A stretch of 64,000 nucleotides of DNA. Source: Pomphorhynchus laevis. Lineage: Eukaryota > Acanthocephala > Palaeacanthocephala > Echinorhynchida > Pomphorhynchidae. Positions 33,270 to 44,943 of this stretch are shown here, piece by piece. Numbering within the stretch: position 1 is the stretch's first letter; the number at the start of each line of letters is the position of its first letter. The stretch is taken from positions 1 through 64,000 of the forward strand of contig WNNJ02000238.1 in NCBI GenBank assembly GCA_012934845.2. The letters are read 5' to 3'. The notes under the pieces are model-generated. The model made no database searches, was not told the origin of the DNA, and saw only the letters and a program-made list of their open reading frames with translations. Both the position numbers and the translations under genes were made by a program.

Positions 33270-34568
33270 GAATACAATAAAATCGCTTGGTGTACAGCAG
33301 TATCTCCACCCTGTTAACAATTCTCGCAGGCAACCCGAGTGACCTGAGAGAAGAGATAACAAAAGGAATGAACATGCGGTCAAATGCAGCAGAAAAATCA
33401 AGGAAAACAGCCACAGCTAGTTGATGACTAGTGGCTCCATATATGATTGAGTGGCTCCATAATTATGTAGGGAAAGTGACTCCTCCAAAATTTTATCAAG
33501 ACCAATTTTTCTAACCCAACCCAACCCTCTATCCCTCCAACAGACAAACTTCATCTTCTTGAACATATTCCAAAACGAAGACTGGGCTGGATTAAGGGAA
33601 GCAATGCTTGCTCTATCCTTACCCAGTTGGAACTTATATCTAGTGATCCAATATTCTTTTGAGAGAACTAGTCTGGCAGAAGCAGAGAGATTGGGAAGAC
33701 GGAACATATACGCAAGGGTCTTGAGTTTTGTTGGAGTGGGACTGTAGACACGACCTTTATAGGTAGTCGAAAGTATCGCGGTAGCTTGCGAAGAGAGGTA
33801 GGAATTAAATTTGGTTAGACTCTCGTTACTAATTCGGGGGAAGCGCTGGATAGCTGCCTGAAAGAAAGTCACTCTGATCGGATCAAAGTGAAATCTCCAT
33901 CGAATTAGCGTATGCTCTTCTATCCGCCAACGAATCAAGTCATGAGAGGTGGCCAGATGTTGTCGCGACTGCTCCGTACAGTGAGGTTTCAGCAACCACC
34001 TCTAATAGAGCAGTAATAAGTCGAGGAGTGAGTTCGTTGATGTATAATGAAATGAAGGGGAGGGTAGTTTGTGAATGAGATAACCGTTCCTGACTCTGCG
34101 GAGTGCTGCATTTATCCAACGACCAGTTCTGTCGTTGAAATCACCAAGTACCATGTCATAGCCGCTATCAATAATAAAGTCCAGGAGGTCACGGTTCTTA
34201 TGAATCTTCCCTGGCCGGATGTAGACATTGGTGAGACTTAGGCGTTTACCGTTCTTACAGAGTGAAATATCTAAACAAGACAGGGCTGGACAAGAATAGT
34301 TTAGTAGGAGTGAAGACCTTAAGGAGCATTTAACTAAGGTTAAAAGACCTTTAGATAAAGAGGAGTGAGGTGGGATTATTTACGGAGTATAGTGGGAGCA
34401 GATGTACTTAGGGATGAATCGAGTAATGTCCTGGGGGAGACGGATATACCGCGTCTCCTGGAGAACTATAACATCTGCATCTCTACCAGATAGAAGTCTA
34501 AGGGCAGAAGCACCTCCCAAATTCCAATGAAGGATATTCAGTGAAAAAGGCTCACGAGTACTCTGTAT
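33270..34568 (-). pseudogene. LINE-A copy 10 ORF2, truncated
   Basis: Endonuclease pieces are present from 34550 to about 33960 (LQETRYIRLPQD, GDFNDRTGRWINAALRRVR). The open 192-residue stretch 33995-33417 follows (TSHDLIRWRIEE, YLSSQATAILSTTYKGRVYSPTP, SFWNMFKKMKFVCWRDR). RT motif A (FLDFSAAFDRMFIPF) is at 33410-33365. The catalytic YADD is absent because the copy ends at about 33275. Confidence 0.8.
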
Positions 34569-34602
34569 TGTGTTGAATTAGCTGGGCGGGATTATCTCAT
34601 CC

Positions 34603-35820
34603 TTAGGCAGAGCTAGGGGCAGAACGGTTGCCCTTCTCACCACTTACTCCGACCAGGGTGGGCACTTGCCCACGGGCAATATCTTCATTTCCCGTGGTAG
34701 AGGCTTTCCTTGACTTGTCCTTGAGTAGTCTGCCTACCTTCAATGGAGGCACGGTGTGGGCCGAAGCCCCACGTTTTTTTTGCCTCTGGAATAGTCGCTG
34801 GAGAGATCATTGGATATGAATATAGCAGTGCGAACTGACTGTTAATGAGTTGCTGTATTTGTCCTAAGATAATTTGCTTTTGAGCATCAAAGAGACGTAT
34901 AATGTCCGTGTCAGACATCCTACTGCTGGTTTCAGCATAGCTAGCAGGAGTTTTAACTGTACGTGAAGGACAGAATTTGAGACGATAGACCTTAAAAGCT
35001 TCACACCTTCTGGACCAGGATGGATGTGGATCAGAGCAGTTAACACATCACGGGGTGGAAGAACATTGCTCCTGATGTCGATACATTCTTTAATACATTC
35101 TTTAAAGGAACAGTATCTATAGATCTTCTCTGTCTTACACATTGAGGCCCAGTGCCCTCATTCATGACAGAGATTGCAGTGGGGGAAGGTTATATCATCA
35201 TCGTTAAGAATTAGGAACTTTAAATTAAAACCCAGAAACGGGTTGCAGAACGTTTTGGTTAACGTCGTGGCAATGTCGGTGGGAGCCGAGACAAAACCTA
35301 TTGAAAAAGGTAGTACATTCTTTCCTTTAATGGGGCGAAAATTAGAGACTTTAAAAGTACTTGAAGGTCATCAATGTCTTTTTGCTCCAAGTCAGGAGGA
35401 GATTTATTATTTTTAAGAAAGCCATGATAGGCATTGAAATCAGGCTACCGAATTTCGAATAATTGTTATTATGAATTCTTTATATGCATTATCCAAATCA
35501 TAGGTGGTAAAGGAAATGTTAACCTCGGTCTCATAGTACCTTACCATGTTGAATAATATTCCATTTTTATACTTTTCTGCGAAGCTTCGCGGGAAAATGT
35601 TGTACAAATTATGTCTTCCAATCGGTTCGGCCAATTTAATAATTATTAATTTCTAAGCTTGGGTATGGGGGACCCCATTACCCTCGTAATCATGAGACAA
35701 CAAATCTCTTACCTTGGATGTTGTTACAGTCAAAATTCCATTGGAAATACCTGAATTCTGTTCCATATTTGCTTGAATGTGAAAGTTGTTTGAAGCACCG
35801 ATACTCACTTTTTCGCACAT
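34603..35820 (-). pseudogene. LINE-A copy 10 ORF1 (gag-like)
   Basis: Starts MCEKVSIGASNNFHIQANMEQ. Core: RHNLYNIFPRSFAEKYKNGILFNMVRYYETEVNISFTTYDL. The zinc-knuckle region (35170-35030) keeps YPHCNLCHE-like and HPSWSRRC-like pieces. The tail MSDTDIIRLFDAQKQIILGQIQ ends at the TAA at 34605-34603. Several frameshifts are present. Confidence 0.75.
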
Positions 35821-35850
35821 TAACTGAGTGAATCTAATTTTTCATTTAGA

Positions 35851-36399
35851 AATAGAAATACACATGTGCGCTAAAACAAAAGGAATAAATAGGAGCATTA
35901 TAAGTTTTTTGAAAACAATAATTTATGATGTATATACAACAAAAATATCGTTGATCAAGACCGACAGCCAAACAAATAGATAAAAAAACAATACGCTCAA
36001 TTTCAACCTGTTTGATAATGAAGAAAGCAAAATTAACATAATGGCATAACTAATAATGCGTAACGCATTGGAGTTTTATGTCCACCGACACAAAGCTGTA
36101 CACACTCAATTAAGTCACTTAGGGGAGAGACAACAATGATGGGCAATAATTCATAGACACAACGCTTATACATCTCCACCTAATCCCGATTTTATCTTCA
36201 GAATTACTATAGCCTTGATAAAGATCGTAGTCCAATAGGTACACCGGTTGTATACCATGACTAAGAGACAGCTTGTGATGCTATTATGTGGCTGCAACAG
36301 TATATACCCATGCTTGAGTCGTTTGACTACATTCGAATCAATTGTAAAAATTTTCAATGCGAATGCATTCAAAATTTGGCATTAATTGCCAAATTTTGC
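35851..36399. other. AT-rich stretch, nothing recognised
   Basis: No gene or repeat family supported. A short ORF on the - strand at 36372-36166 has no identifiable motif. Confidence 0.4.
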
Positions 36400-37110
36400 A
36401 TTTTAATAATAAGATAGCTGTGACGCAACAAATCAAATGCTTTGGAAAAGTTAAGAAAGATAATATCTACATCAGTGCCGTGATCAAGTAAATCAGCTCA
36501 TTAATGTTAAGCCATAAGTAAATTAGTCACAGTGAGACGGTCCTTTCTAAACTGTTGAATTAACGCACAATAAATGATTGGACTCCAAATATTTTTTATA
36601 CATTTATTCATCAATCTCCCTCTATGACCCGTATTAATTTTACAGCTCTATAATTGTTGGCATTAGAACGATCACCTTTTTATACAAAGGTCTAATAAAT
36701 TAGCGATTCCACATTTCTGGTATGCAGCAAGTAGTTATTGGTGCAATGAACATCCAATACAATGGGAAGCAAATATCAGTCACCAAAGATTGAAGATATA
36801 TCGGAGGCAATAAGTCTGGGCATTCTGATCATGCTTGTTTAAGATAATATTATTCGCATCTTACATCCTCAACGGAAGATAAATCAAAAATACGAGAAAA
36901 ATATTTAACAGGAATATTGGCTATTTGTGAGTTTGAGTATTGTGAAATCAATTTGAAATGATTGGCAAAGGCATTAGCGATATCACTGTTCTCTGCGAAA
37001 AAATTTCCACATTTAGATATTAGTTTATGCACACCCATCCCATTTTTTGAATTTTGCATACTTGAACAAAGAGCTCGGTTATAAAACAGATTGTTAAGCT
37101 AATGGCTCTT
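36400..37110 (-). mobile_element. CR1-like LINE ORF2 fragment (linker and early RT)
   Basis: The - strand shows the endonuclease-RT linker at 37059-36850 (FFAENSDIANAFANHFK, typical of CR1-like ORF2). A degraded early RT region follows at 36780-36400 (PEMWNR..IRPLYKK, matching PE-WK-A-I-P-KK of RT motif 1). Many stops. It lies just downstream, in transcript sense, of the larger CR1-like copy and may be a separate insertion. Confidence 0.5.
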
Positions 37111-37255
37111 AAAATTTCGTAGTTTTTGCTGTTTCAAGAATGTAAACTTGTTGCGAACAGCAACAACAAAAAAATTATTATTGCATACAGAGCATTAGCC
37201 ACCAGGCTGTTTTTCTCGATCACGACAATAAAAAAAGAAAGAAAAAAGAAAAAGG

Positions 37256-40199
37256 TTATTTATAGAACGTTTCGATTCGACGTACAACGTCCGGCTTCAT
37301 TAACAAATTCTTAAGCATTTTTCGAAAATCCAGAAAGCTCGCAGCATTCACAACAAAAGGGCGTAAATCATTCCATAAGTTACACGCTCGGTGGGAAAGT
37401 CGAAATTTTTTAGATAATTTTCCATGGCACAAAATATCTAGACAACGAGAATGTCCTATTCTTCCTTGTCGACAATTTATCCTAGTAACTTCAATGGGTA
37501 ATCCTACATACTGATGTACGATGCGATACATATAACGCATATCTAGGAACACGAGGCGACAAAATATGGAACTCAATCCAAGATGAAAGACCCGTTGCTC
37601 ATAAGGGAGAGTTCTCAAGCTAGGAGATAAGCGTGTGACACTGTGTAGTATGCGTTCATACTTTGAGATTTCATCTTTCGTACATGGAAATTCAACCGGT
37701 GCAGCATATTCGTTCAATGGTTAAATCTTAGCCTTGTATAATATGGTCAATGATTGAGGATTCGGTGTGGAGAAACAACATCTAATTATATGCATCATTC
37801 GCCTAGCTGCGCTGTATACACGCATTGTATTCTCCCGCGTTTTAAGAGATCGGTTCACTGTGACGCCAAGGTCTTGAACATGTTCCCTTTATACAGTCAT
37901 TTCCAATGTAATAGCTTGATTTTAAACTATTTTTGCCGAAACGGAAGTGTACACACATGGGCACATTTAAGTGGATACCCGTTAATTGAGACCAACCGTG
38001 CACTACATTTAGTGCCTTCTGCAAACACACATTATCTTCTAGATCCTTAATAGTCCTCCATAATTTCAGGTTATCTGCAAAAGCCAAAAACTCACAAGAC
38101 TTTGATCTAACTAGCTCATCCAATAAGGTATTTACGAACACGTTGAAGATAACTGAATCCAAGACAGACCCTTGAGGTACACTGATAGATACCCTTCGAG
38201 GTGATGATAAAGATTGACCTAAACGTACGCGAAAAAGGCGGTCTCTAAGAAAATTATGAATCCAATCTATTAGCCATTTATCGATTTGATATAATTGCAG
38301 AATGCCAAGCAACATCACGTGCGGAACACCATCAAATTTCCGACTAAAATCAAGGACGATCGCATCCACAGCGTAATCTCTAGAAACATCACTGGTCCAT
38401 GATTTCCTTGCACATAGAAGATTGCTGAGACATGATCTGCCCTTTCGGAAACCATGCTGGCCTCACTTGAGAAGATTGTATTCTGAAAGGAAAAACGATA
38501 ACCACCTGTTAATTATTCTCTCAATTACTTTACAAATAGTACTTGTTAAACTAATTGGCCTAACTTTTGTCGATTATGTTTGTCACCCTTTTTGAAAACA
38601 GGGATCACAAGAGCGTGTTTCCATATTGCTGGTAGGCACGAATTTTGCAGGCTTAGCTGAAAGAGTGAGGCGATGGGCGCTTCAATGATGTCGGATATAG
38701 ATTTAAGGAAAAATGGATGTATGACATCTTGACCGTGGGCTGAAGAAATAGAAAGTGCAGATAGTTCTTGACGAATTTCTTCTGTTGACACAATGTAACT
38801 AATATCGCATTACCATGTGAAAGGTCAAGGCTACTGCTAGCATAGCTATTAACAGGTGATAATAAAAATGTATCTGCAAAGATTTCAGCCATCAAAGATG
38901 GCGTAGTAGTATTCATACCACCGATGTGAAGCGAATTAATCGACGAATTAATGGCCCAGCTCGCTTAACATGAACCCAGAAGCGTTTGGGCGCAGACCTT
39001 ATATAGTTTATAATGCTTTGTTCGTATTTCCTTTTCTTAGCAACCTAAAGACGAACAACTTGATTACGAGACAAGTTATATGCAGTTCTTAAAATAGGAC
39101 ACTTTCTACTTAGCTCAAAAATTCGATTAAGCTGTTTAATAGTCTCTACTAGCTCTTGATCAAACCAAGAAGGCATGTTGTACTTGCCTTTACGAACAAG
39201 TCGGAGAGGTGCAAACCAATCAGATAATTTTATTAATGCCGAGTGTAATATATTCCAACGCCTTTCAACATCGCTGGTGTGATCAACAAATATTAATAAT
39301 GATGCAGCTTGTCTTAATTGGGCTATATTGACAGAATGCCAATGTCGTTTCATTATCGTTGGAGCGGATACGCCGTTGACGTTGTCTCGTCTAACAAAAC
39401 TAAATAGAATGCAATGATCGATCATGCCAATAGGTGCTCTTTGACGAATGTGAGATACGTCAGCATCTGACTTAGAAAATACGAAATCAAGTAGCGATTC
39501 ATTAGTGTTCATGAACCTCGTTGGAGTAGAACATTGTTGTTCTATCATTAAAAAATTAACTAGAAAGTGCCATAGTTTCTTGTCAATTTTTGTTGCGCCA
39601 CTCTTCAATGAGTAGGGATCCTCTGGATTTACACACACAATATTAAAATTCTTGGAAGTAGTGGAATTCTCTAGGATATACAGTATATAATACGAAAGAT
39701 TTAAGAGTCCGGTAAAATACTCCAATTTGAAGACAGTTACTACAATGTCTGAGCATGACCGATATGAATTCACAAGTACCTTCCTGATTTGCAAGTCTAC
39801 ATTCCCATAAGCATTAAATTGATCTCCGATAAACAGTGCTACACCGCCACCTTTTCGTGTACTACGATCGGATCGAAATATTTGATAACCAGGAATTCGC
39901 ACGATACAATCTGGTATATCGCTATGCTACCATGTTTCAGAAATGGCGACTATATCTAAGGAGGAGGAAAGCACCCACTCACTGACGTCATCAAACTTGC
40001 ATAACATACTTCTGGCATTAGTATATGCCACAGCAAAACCGGAAATTTCAGGAATAGTATATAACGTTTTTATTCGAAAATCAAAATTTACGAGCCTTCC
40101 TATGTTCGCAGAGCTTCGGGAATGCATAAAGCGTCCCAACGAACAAAGGGGCGGCGCTGAACCAGTTGAAAATTTCGTATTGTAAGTTACTTTGTCCAC
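37256..40199 (-). pseudogene. LINE-B ORF2 (endonuclease-RT), broken
   Basis: Endonuclease: YTNARSMLCK (40050 region), DIVAISETW, GYQIFRSDRSTRKGGGVALFI, STPTRFMNTNESLLDFVFS and IDHCILFSF. RT: GQDVIHPFFLKSI, PAIWKHALVIPVFKKGDKHN, LDFSRKFDGVPH, VPQGSVLDSVIFNVFVNTL. Motif C reads FADNLKLW, so the second catalytic Asp is Asn. C-terminal block: LHSVTRLSPSLRTLPYEQR, CNLWNDLRPFVV. At least four frameshifts or stops. Confidence 0.7.
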
Positions 40200-40202
40200 T
40201 CC

Positions 40203-41060
40203 CTAAACTCTTAAGCAATTCTTATTTAGCAACTTTATTGCTTTACGATCTTCTAAGGATAGATCTTTTAAAATGCAAATATCCTCCCCTTTCAAACGAT
40301 GGGACTTAGGCATAATTGTCTGCACATTGTCAGCAGGACCAAATACTGCCTTTAAAAGTCGTGGCCGGTAGTTAGAACAAATTTTAGGGTTACCTAAACG
40401 GAACAACGAATAAACTCTTAGCGTCTTAACAAGATCCGCTTCATGTATGGCAAATAAATTAGAAACAAGCGATCGTATCGCAATCACTTCTTCGTCGAGG
40501 CGCCCTTGAGCATTAGGCTTGATAGATTCTGCCATATTTGCAAAAATTAAGCATTGTTCTCTATCAACAAAACGATTTCGCCGACCCTTAACATACATCT
40601 CAGTACTACTTAAATCAACTGCCAAAGCATTAATTTGCTCTTTTTTGACCTTCACACCTTTGCATGCACCTTGATTATTACAACCAGTATGTTGTTGTAA
40701 ATCCAACTTATCACACTTTTGTTTTAATGTTTCGTTGGAAAGGTAATTTTGCGGTGTAGATGGACGTTGGTTTTCGGAGTGATCAACAAACGATTCAGGC
40801 TTAGGCGTACTTTCTATATCTGATGAAGCTGGTTGATCACACGAGCGTTCTACATAGCTGGACTATGATTTTGAATAAATACTCATACATTACATCCTGC
40901 ATCAAAGTTTGACCTGGAACCAGATGGATCTGAGCTATTATGCATTGGTGAGTTTAATATCGATGTGGCGTCTAATCTGGACAATATTGGGTTAGTGCTT
41001 CTTGTAATCGGGAAAGAATTAATATCGGATGGTTCATGAACACCCTGCATAACTGATGCT
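40203..41060 (-). pseudogene. LINE-B ORF1
   Basis: The readable 167-residue part (40706-40203) contains REQCLIFANMAES, VYSLFRLGNP, RPRLLKAVFG, RLKGEDICILKDLSLEDRKA. This pattern resembles the RRM-like, nucleic-acid-binding ORF1 of CR1-type elements. Upstream sequence to about 41060 continues with frameshifts (ESTPKPESFVDHSENQRPST). No zinc knuckle was seen. Confidence 0.6.
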
Positions 41061-41099
41061 TGGATTTGTTTCTCAACAGTTTTGCTTTTTTACCTCACT

Positions 41100-42060
41100 T
41101 AAATCGCTTTTCTGGACAATATTGGATCATCGATTCTTTTAATGGAGAGAGTTAATATTGTGTTGTTCAAGAACATCTTCCATAATTGATGTTTGGACTG
41201 GTTGTATAGCATACTTTTTACCTTGATGCGAAATTGAGTGTTAATTAGTAATAGTATTGAGTAATATGGCATAACAGTAGCCACATAGGAATGATTTATT
41301 TGAATATATCGTTAGATTGTTCCAAGTGATATAAGTGATAAGAAGCTGGTGAAGGAACTTCTAGTAATAACTGTTTCGCCTCTTATATGGGCAAACTTGA
41401 ATGTTATTTATTGTGTGTTTAAGCTGTTAAATTTTTTGTTTTCAGATAGGTTAAAAAGATCTCTTATATAGATCGAGTATGGTCGTTGTAAGTATTAATT
41501 AACCAAGAAACTTTTTACTAGTATATATGAGCTAGTATTATAAGCTAGTTGACCATTTTCAAATTTGATAAATTCAATACGTTTAACTTTTATACGTTTC
41601 GAAGTTCATTGTCGAGCAAGGCTTGCTATGCATACCGACTTCTCGAACTTTGCTTGGAGAATAACGCCGAAGAAAATTCAATAATACAGTTTGAAACTGT
41701 TCCTAAAGACCTAAAGGCACATTTGTGGTTTATGTTGTGCTTTTTTACCAAGACGAAATAAGCTTTGGACATTGAGACTACGCGCAATATCATATTCACC
41801 CTGAATGAATATATCTGAAAATAACTTACGAATAGAAACTACGTCATTATCCACCCGGGTCTGAACGTTGTCTGCAGAAGATTCATTGATGTTAGCAAAA
41901 ATTACGCAATTATTTCTGTTTCTAGCACGATTCCTAGTATTGCTAATTTCAACATATGTCTTATCTGTCATATCCTTAAATTTCATTTCATTTTCATTTC
42001 CGACTGCCACATCATTGCACACTCTAGCATCGTATCTTGTCTGCGTTCGAATTAAAAACT
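41100..42060 (-). mobile_element. Fragments of a second LINE-B-like ORF1
   Basis: Bases 42022-41711 on the - strand encode NNCVIFANINESSADNVQT, VSIRKLFSDIF, LNVQSLFRLGK, which parallels LINE-B ORF1 (QCLIFANMAES... VYSLFRLGN) at clear divergence. Bases 41230-41100 resemble the N-terminal region near 41060-40990. The 480 bp between them is AT-rich and unassigned. Confidence 0.55.
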
Positions 42061-42128
42061 ACTTCGATACATTATTTGGTCGAACAGGAGTAGAAATCAA
42101 TATATTGTAAGGACTGTGTTTCGCGAAT

Positions 42129-42320
42129 ATGCCAGATAAAGGTGAAGGCCATTTATTAGTAATACTATTAGGTGTAACTTTATCCTTGTTGTTTGCCATC
42201 ACAGTGCTGTCATTTATTTTACTTCTTCGTTTATACACTGTCCGTGAATGTCTATGTCTTCGTGTCCAAATGCGAGTCGAGCTTGAAGCATCTATTACGT
42301 CTGGTTCCTTTTTGAATTAG
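42129..42320 (+). CDS. Small ORF with one membrane segment, unrecognised
   Basis: 63 residues starting MPDKGEGHLL. A strongly hydrophobic stretch (about residues 9-33) is followed by Arg/Cys-rich sequence, so it could be a single-pass membrane protein. No family recognised, and it lies amid repeat fragments. It may be an exon or chance. Confidence 0.2.
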   Translation: MPDKGEGHLLVILLGVTLSLLFAITVLSFILLLRLYTVRECLCLRVQMRVELEASITSGSFLN

Positions 42321-42949
42321 AGTGTAACCACATCGGCGTAGTCATCTTGCTCTGGCATATGCTAGATTCATTGTCAATATTTGTTCTTGAAACCTGGGTG
42401 TTTTTAAGTTAAAATAATCATTGTCCCTTGCTGATGTCAATGAACTACAAAATACGATTGACGCAGTACAAAAACCACATATGAATTTTCTTCTACTCAA
42501 TGTATCAGCATCTTTATGTGGTACAGTTACTGTAGTTCAGACATTGCAGCCATCACCATCACATCCTACTTGTCTTGATATGAATTCAGGAATGTCATTT
42601 CCCTTATGTCTGCCCATAATTGTAATCAGTTAATATAACTGTATATTATATTGTAAGTATTTTTTATTATAATCACGAATATTCAGTTAGAGGAATAATT
42701 GTATGTTATTTATATTGTATGTTATGATCTCAGAAACTTTTTTCGATGGTCACTTTTGATGGTCTTTTTTCGATGGATAGATCTGGAATGTAAGTAGTTA
42801 GTTATAATCAAGAATGTTAAACTAGTATAGAGGAATCTATTCTCGTAGAATTGATTGCTCCATTTTCAGTGCAGCGAGTTTAATTAGCTTTTCCCTGTCA
42901 AATGATAGTTTTGCTAACGGTTTAAATGTCAACCGTCAATCAAAAATGT
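42321..42949. other. AT-rich stretch, no gene supported
   Basis: A short + strand ORF (42421-42633) lacks recognisable motifs. Nothing else noted. Confidence 0.35.
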
Positions 42950-43480
42950 TTTGCTCTTAGGCCCTTCAGGTATTAAGTTTAGGAGCCGGACCCAAAACCT
43001 GAAAACATAGCATTTCTTTTTGATCACCTATAATCTTTACTCAAATACATGTATCAACAAACTTTAAAACGGTTTACACAGATTTAGGATAATTAAATCA
43101 GCTAACAGTGTACGTATTTAAAATATAAAATAAAAAAATATAAATAAAGATTGGTAAAAGTAATAATGCTAAATTAATAAATTAAAATTTAATAATTAGA
43201 TAATAAATAATTATAAATAATTGTTATAACTTATATCAAGTTAATAAATAACTTATATCAAGTTAAAATAAAAAATTAAAATTTAAAGTAAAAGTCAATT
43301 TTTATAAATTGACTAATAAATAAGACGTTGTATCAGAATAAGGATTAGAGGTCATCAGGAGGAGCTGATATGCAATCAGATTTCGGCCCCTATTCATCGA
43401 CCAAACAGAGCAGGAGGGCCAAACACGTGCTAATAACTTATTTCCTCTAATAAAATTTGGTTATCTAGTATGATATTCTA
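42950..43480. repeat. Two Penelope-like 3' UTR blocks in opposite orientation
   Basis: The + strand copy at about 42965-43045 and the - strand copy at about 43480-43140 both carry the conserved block CTGAT-N-GCATA followed by GATGACCTCTAATCCTTAT. The same block lies downstream of Penelope-like coding fragments at 45.7, 49.4 and 51.9 kb. No coding part remains here. Confidence 0.6.
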
Positions 43481-43975
43481 ATTAATACAAAGTATATTAT
43501 TTATTATCCACCCATAAACATTTTTCGCTAATGAATAAATTTAAATATGTAATCTTTACGATATAAATTAAAAGTAGTTTTGATTTTTTCGTTATTTTTA
43601 ACACAATTCTATTAATGATTAATATTTTTATTTTTTTTATTTAAAATACAAAATATGTAAATTTTATATTAAACATTCAAAATATGTTTATTCGGTTATT
43701 AATCCGAATTATGGTGACCGTTTTGTTTTACTTTTATATATTCGTATTATTACTCTTGGTGCTGGTCTTGTCAAAGACCCTGTCGACAACTACGAAACCT
43801 TAAATTAAAAATTTATATATAAAGTAGGAGAAATTTAGTTACTACTCAAAATAAATAAAAATAGCAACGACGATTTCGCTATTTTGGCGCCATCGTCAAC
43901 TGCTGTTATTAATAAAGCACTTGAACAGTATAGTTCAGCAAACAAAACATTAAAAAAGTGTTTCTAGTCTCGATA
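43481..43975. other. AT-rich stretch, nothing recognised
   Basis: No supported feature. It precedes the small ORF at 43976 and could include its leader. Confidence 0.35.
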
Positions 43976-44212
43976 ATGTCAAACTCGGATGAAGATTATT
44001 CAGCGTATCGTGGTCTATACGGCGTACCGTATTATTTCTCATTATTCCCAATAACCTTTCTAATCGTGGGCGTGATACTGGTTGTGTTATGGCATAAATA
44101 TCAAATGCGAAGAAATATCTATGGATTATTGCAGCAATCGGAGGTTGTCCCTACCCATAAACCAGCGAAAATATTTATAAAGCATGACACTAATAATGGT
44201 CGTGGCAACTAA
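43976..44212 (+). CDS. 78-aa single-pass membrane protein candidate, unrecognised
   Basis: ATG at 43976 gives MSNSDEDYSAYRGLYGVPYY. A hydrophobic span (SLFPITFLIVGVILVVLW, about residues 22-39) follows, then a basic stretch (HKYQMRR) and a polar tail ending NNGRGN. An acidic N-terminus, a membrane helix and a basic stop-transfer stretch form a coherent design. Base composition is less AT-rich than the flanks. No homolog recognised; it could be a host gene or exon. Confidence 0.4.
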   Translation: MSNSDEDYSAYRGLYGVPYYFSLFPITFLIVGVILVVLWHKYQMRRNIYGLLQQSEVVPTHKPAKIFIKHDTNNGRGN

Positions 44213-44530
44213 TGTACCACACGCGATGTAAGTGGTAATGTTTAACGATAACTATGCGTGAATTAGTGTAAAAATTTTATTTTAAAAATCACTTGTATCT
44301 AATGTCATAATATTACCATAAAAACCGTGTTATGTAGATAAAGTCAATTAGGATATTTTCGATATCCAAATATATGACGATATTAAATATCAAATCCTTT
44401 CAAAAAATTTATAGAAATTATTAAAAAATTATAGTCTAGTAAAAATAAGTACATTTTCTTTAATAATTTGTAGCAATCATAATAAAAACCCTAATAAAGT
44501 ATTGTCATTAGAACAAATAGTTTATTATAA

Positions 44531-44617
44531 ATGGAAGTGTCAGCTAAATATTTAGCGCTCTTCCTCCTATTTTCAGCAGCGTCTTATCCATCTGTGGCCG
44601 CAAATCGTGCAGCTTGA
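44531..44617 (+). other. Short ORF resembling a secretory signal peptide
   Basis: 28 residues, MEVSAKYLALFLLFSAAS then a small-residue stretch, which looks like a signal peptide with a plausible cleavage region. No family can be named. If it belonged to a secreted peptide gene, that gene is broken or its other exons are elsewhere. Confidence 0.25.
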
Positions 44618-44943
44618 CTGAAGCGGGTCCGTCGCAGTCGTTGTCCATCTTCCGCATATATTGTAGTGCTCGTTGCGGTAATATAATATGTGGAGCTACT
44701 TTGTAATTACTACGATTTGCAAATTCGCTTCAAACTGTTTTCGCTAGCTCTCTCGTTGTCTAACAAAGAAAGAGCCCGACTCTCTGTTATGTGAAGTGCC
44801 TTGAAGAGCCCTATCTGCGATCATCGCTGATCGTGCTGCTGTCAATCATTTCTTTATGATGAATGAGAATATAAACGCCTTTGAGGCGAGCGAAGATCAT
44901 CAATGCCTCATTTCTAGCATGCCAGCACGATTTAAATACTTTA
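44618..44943. other. Mixed-composition non-coding stretch
   Basis: More GC-rich than its surroundings. No ORF, RNA gene or repeat recognised. Confidence 0.35.

Larger units (their letters stand above)
33270..35850 (-). mobile_element. LINE-A copy 10 (3'-truncated)
   Basis: On the - strand: ORF1 35820-34603, then ORF2 34568-33270, which ends just after RT motif A where CR1-like sequence begins. About 400 bp between linker and RT is missing near 33425. The ORF2 start codon has become ATA. Confidence 0.82.
37240..41060 (-). mobile_element. CR1-like LINE (LINE-B), nearly full length but decayed
   Basis: On the - strand in order: ORF1 (about 41060-40203), endonuclease (40199-39045), RT (38916-37842) and ORF2 C-terminus (37717-37256). 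Gene order and motifs fit the CR1/Jockey group, and the element is unrelated to LINE-A at the protein level. No clear 3' repeat tail was found. Confidence 0.7.

Noticed and set aside
41400-41761. TTTTTTGTTTTCAG at about 41440 followed by an ORF (41549-41761) as a host exon
   Set aside because: A good-looking splice acceptor, but the ORF overlaps an antisense LINE-B ORF1 fragment and has no recognisable protein features.
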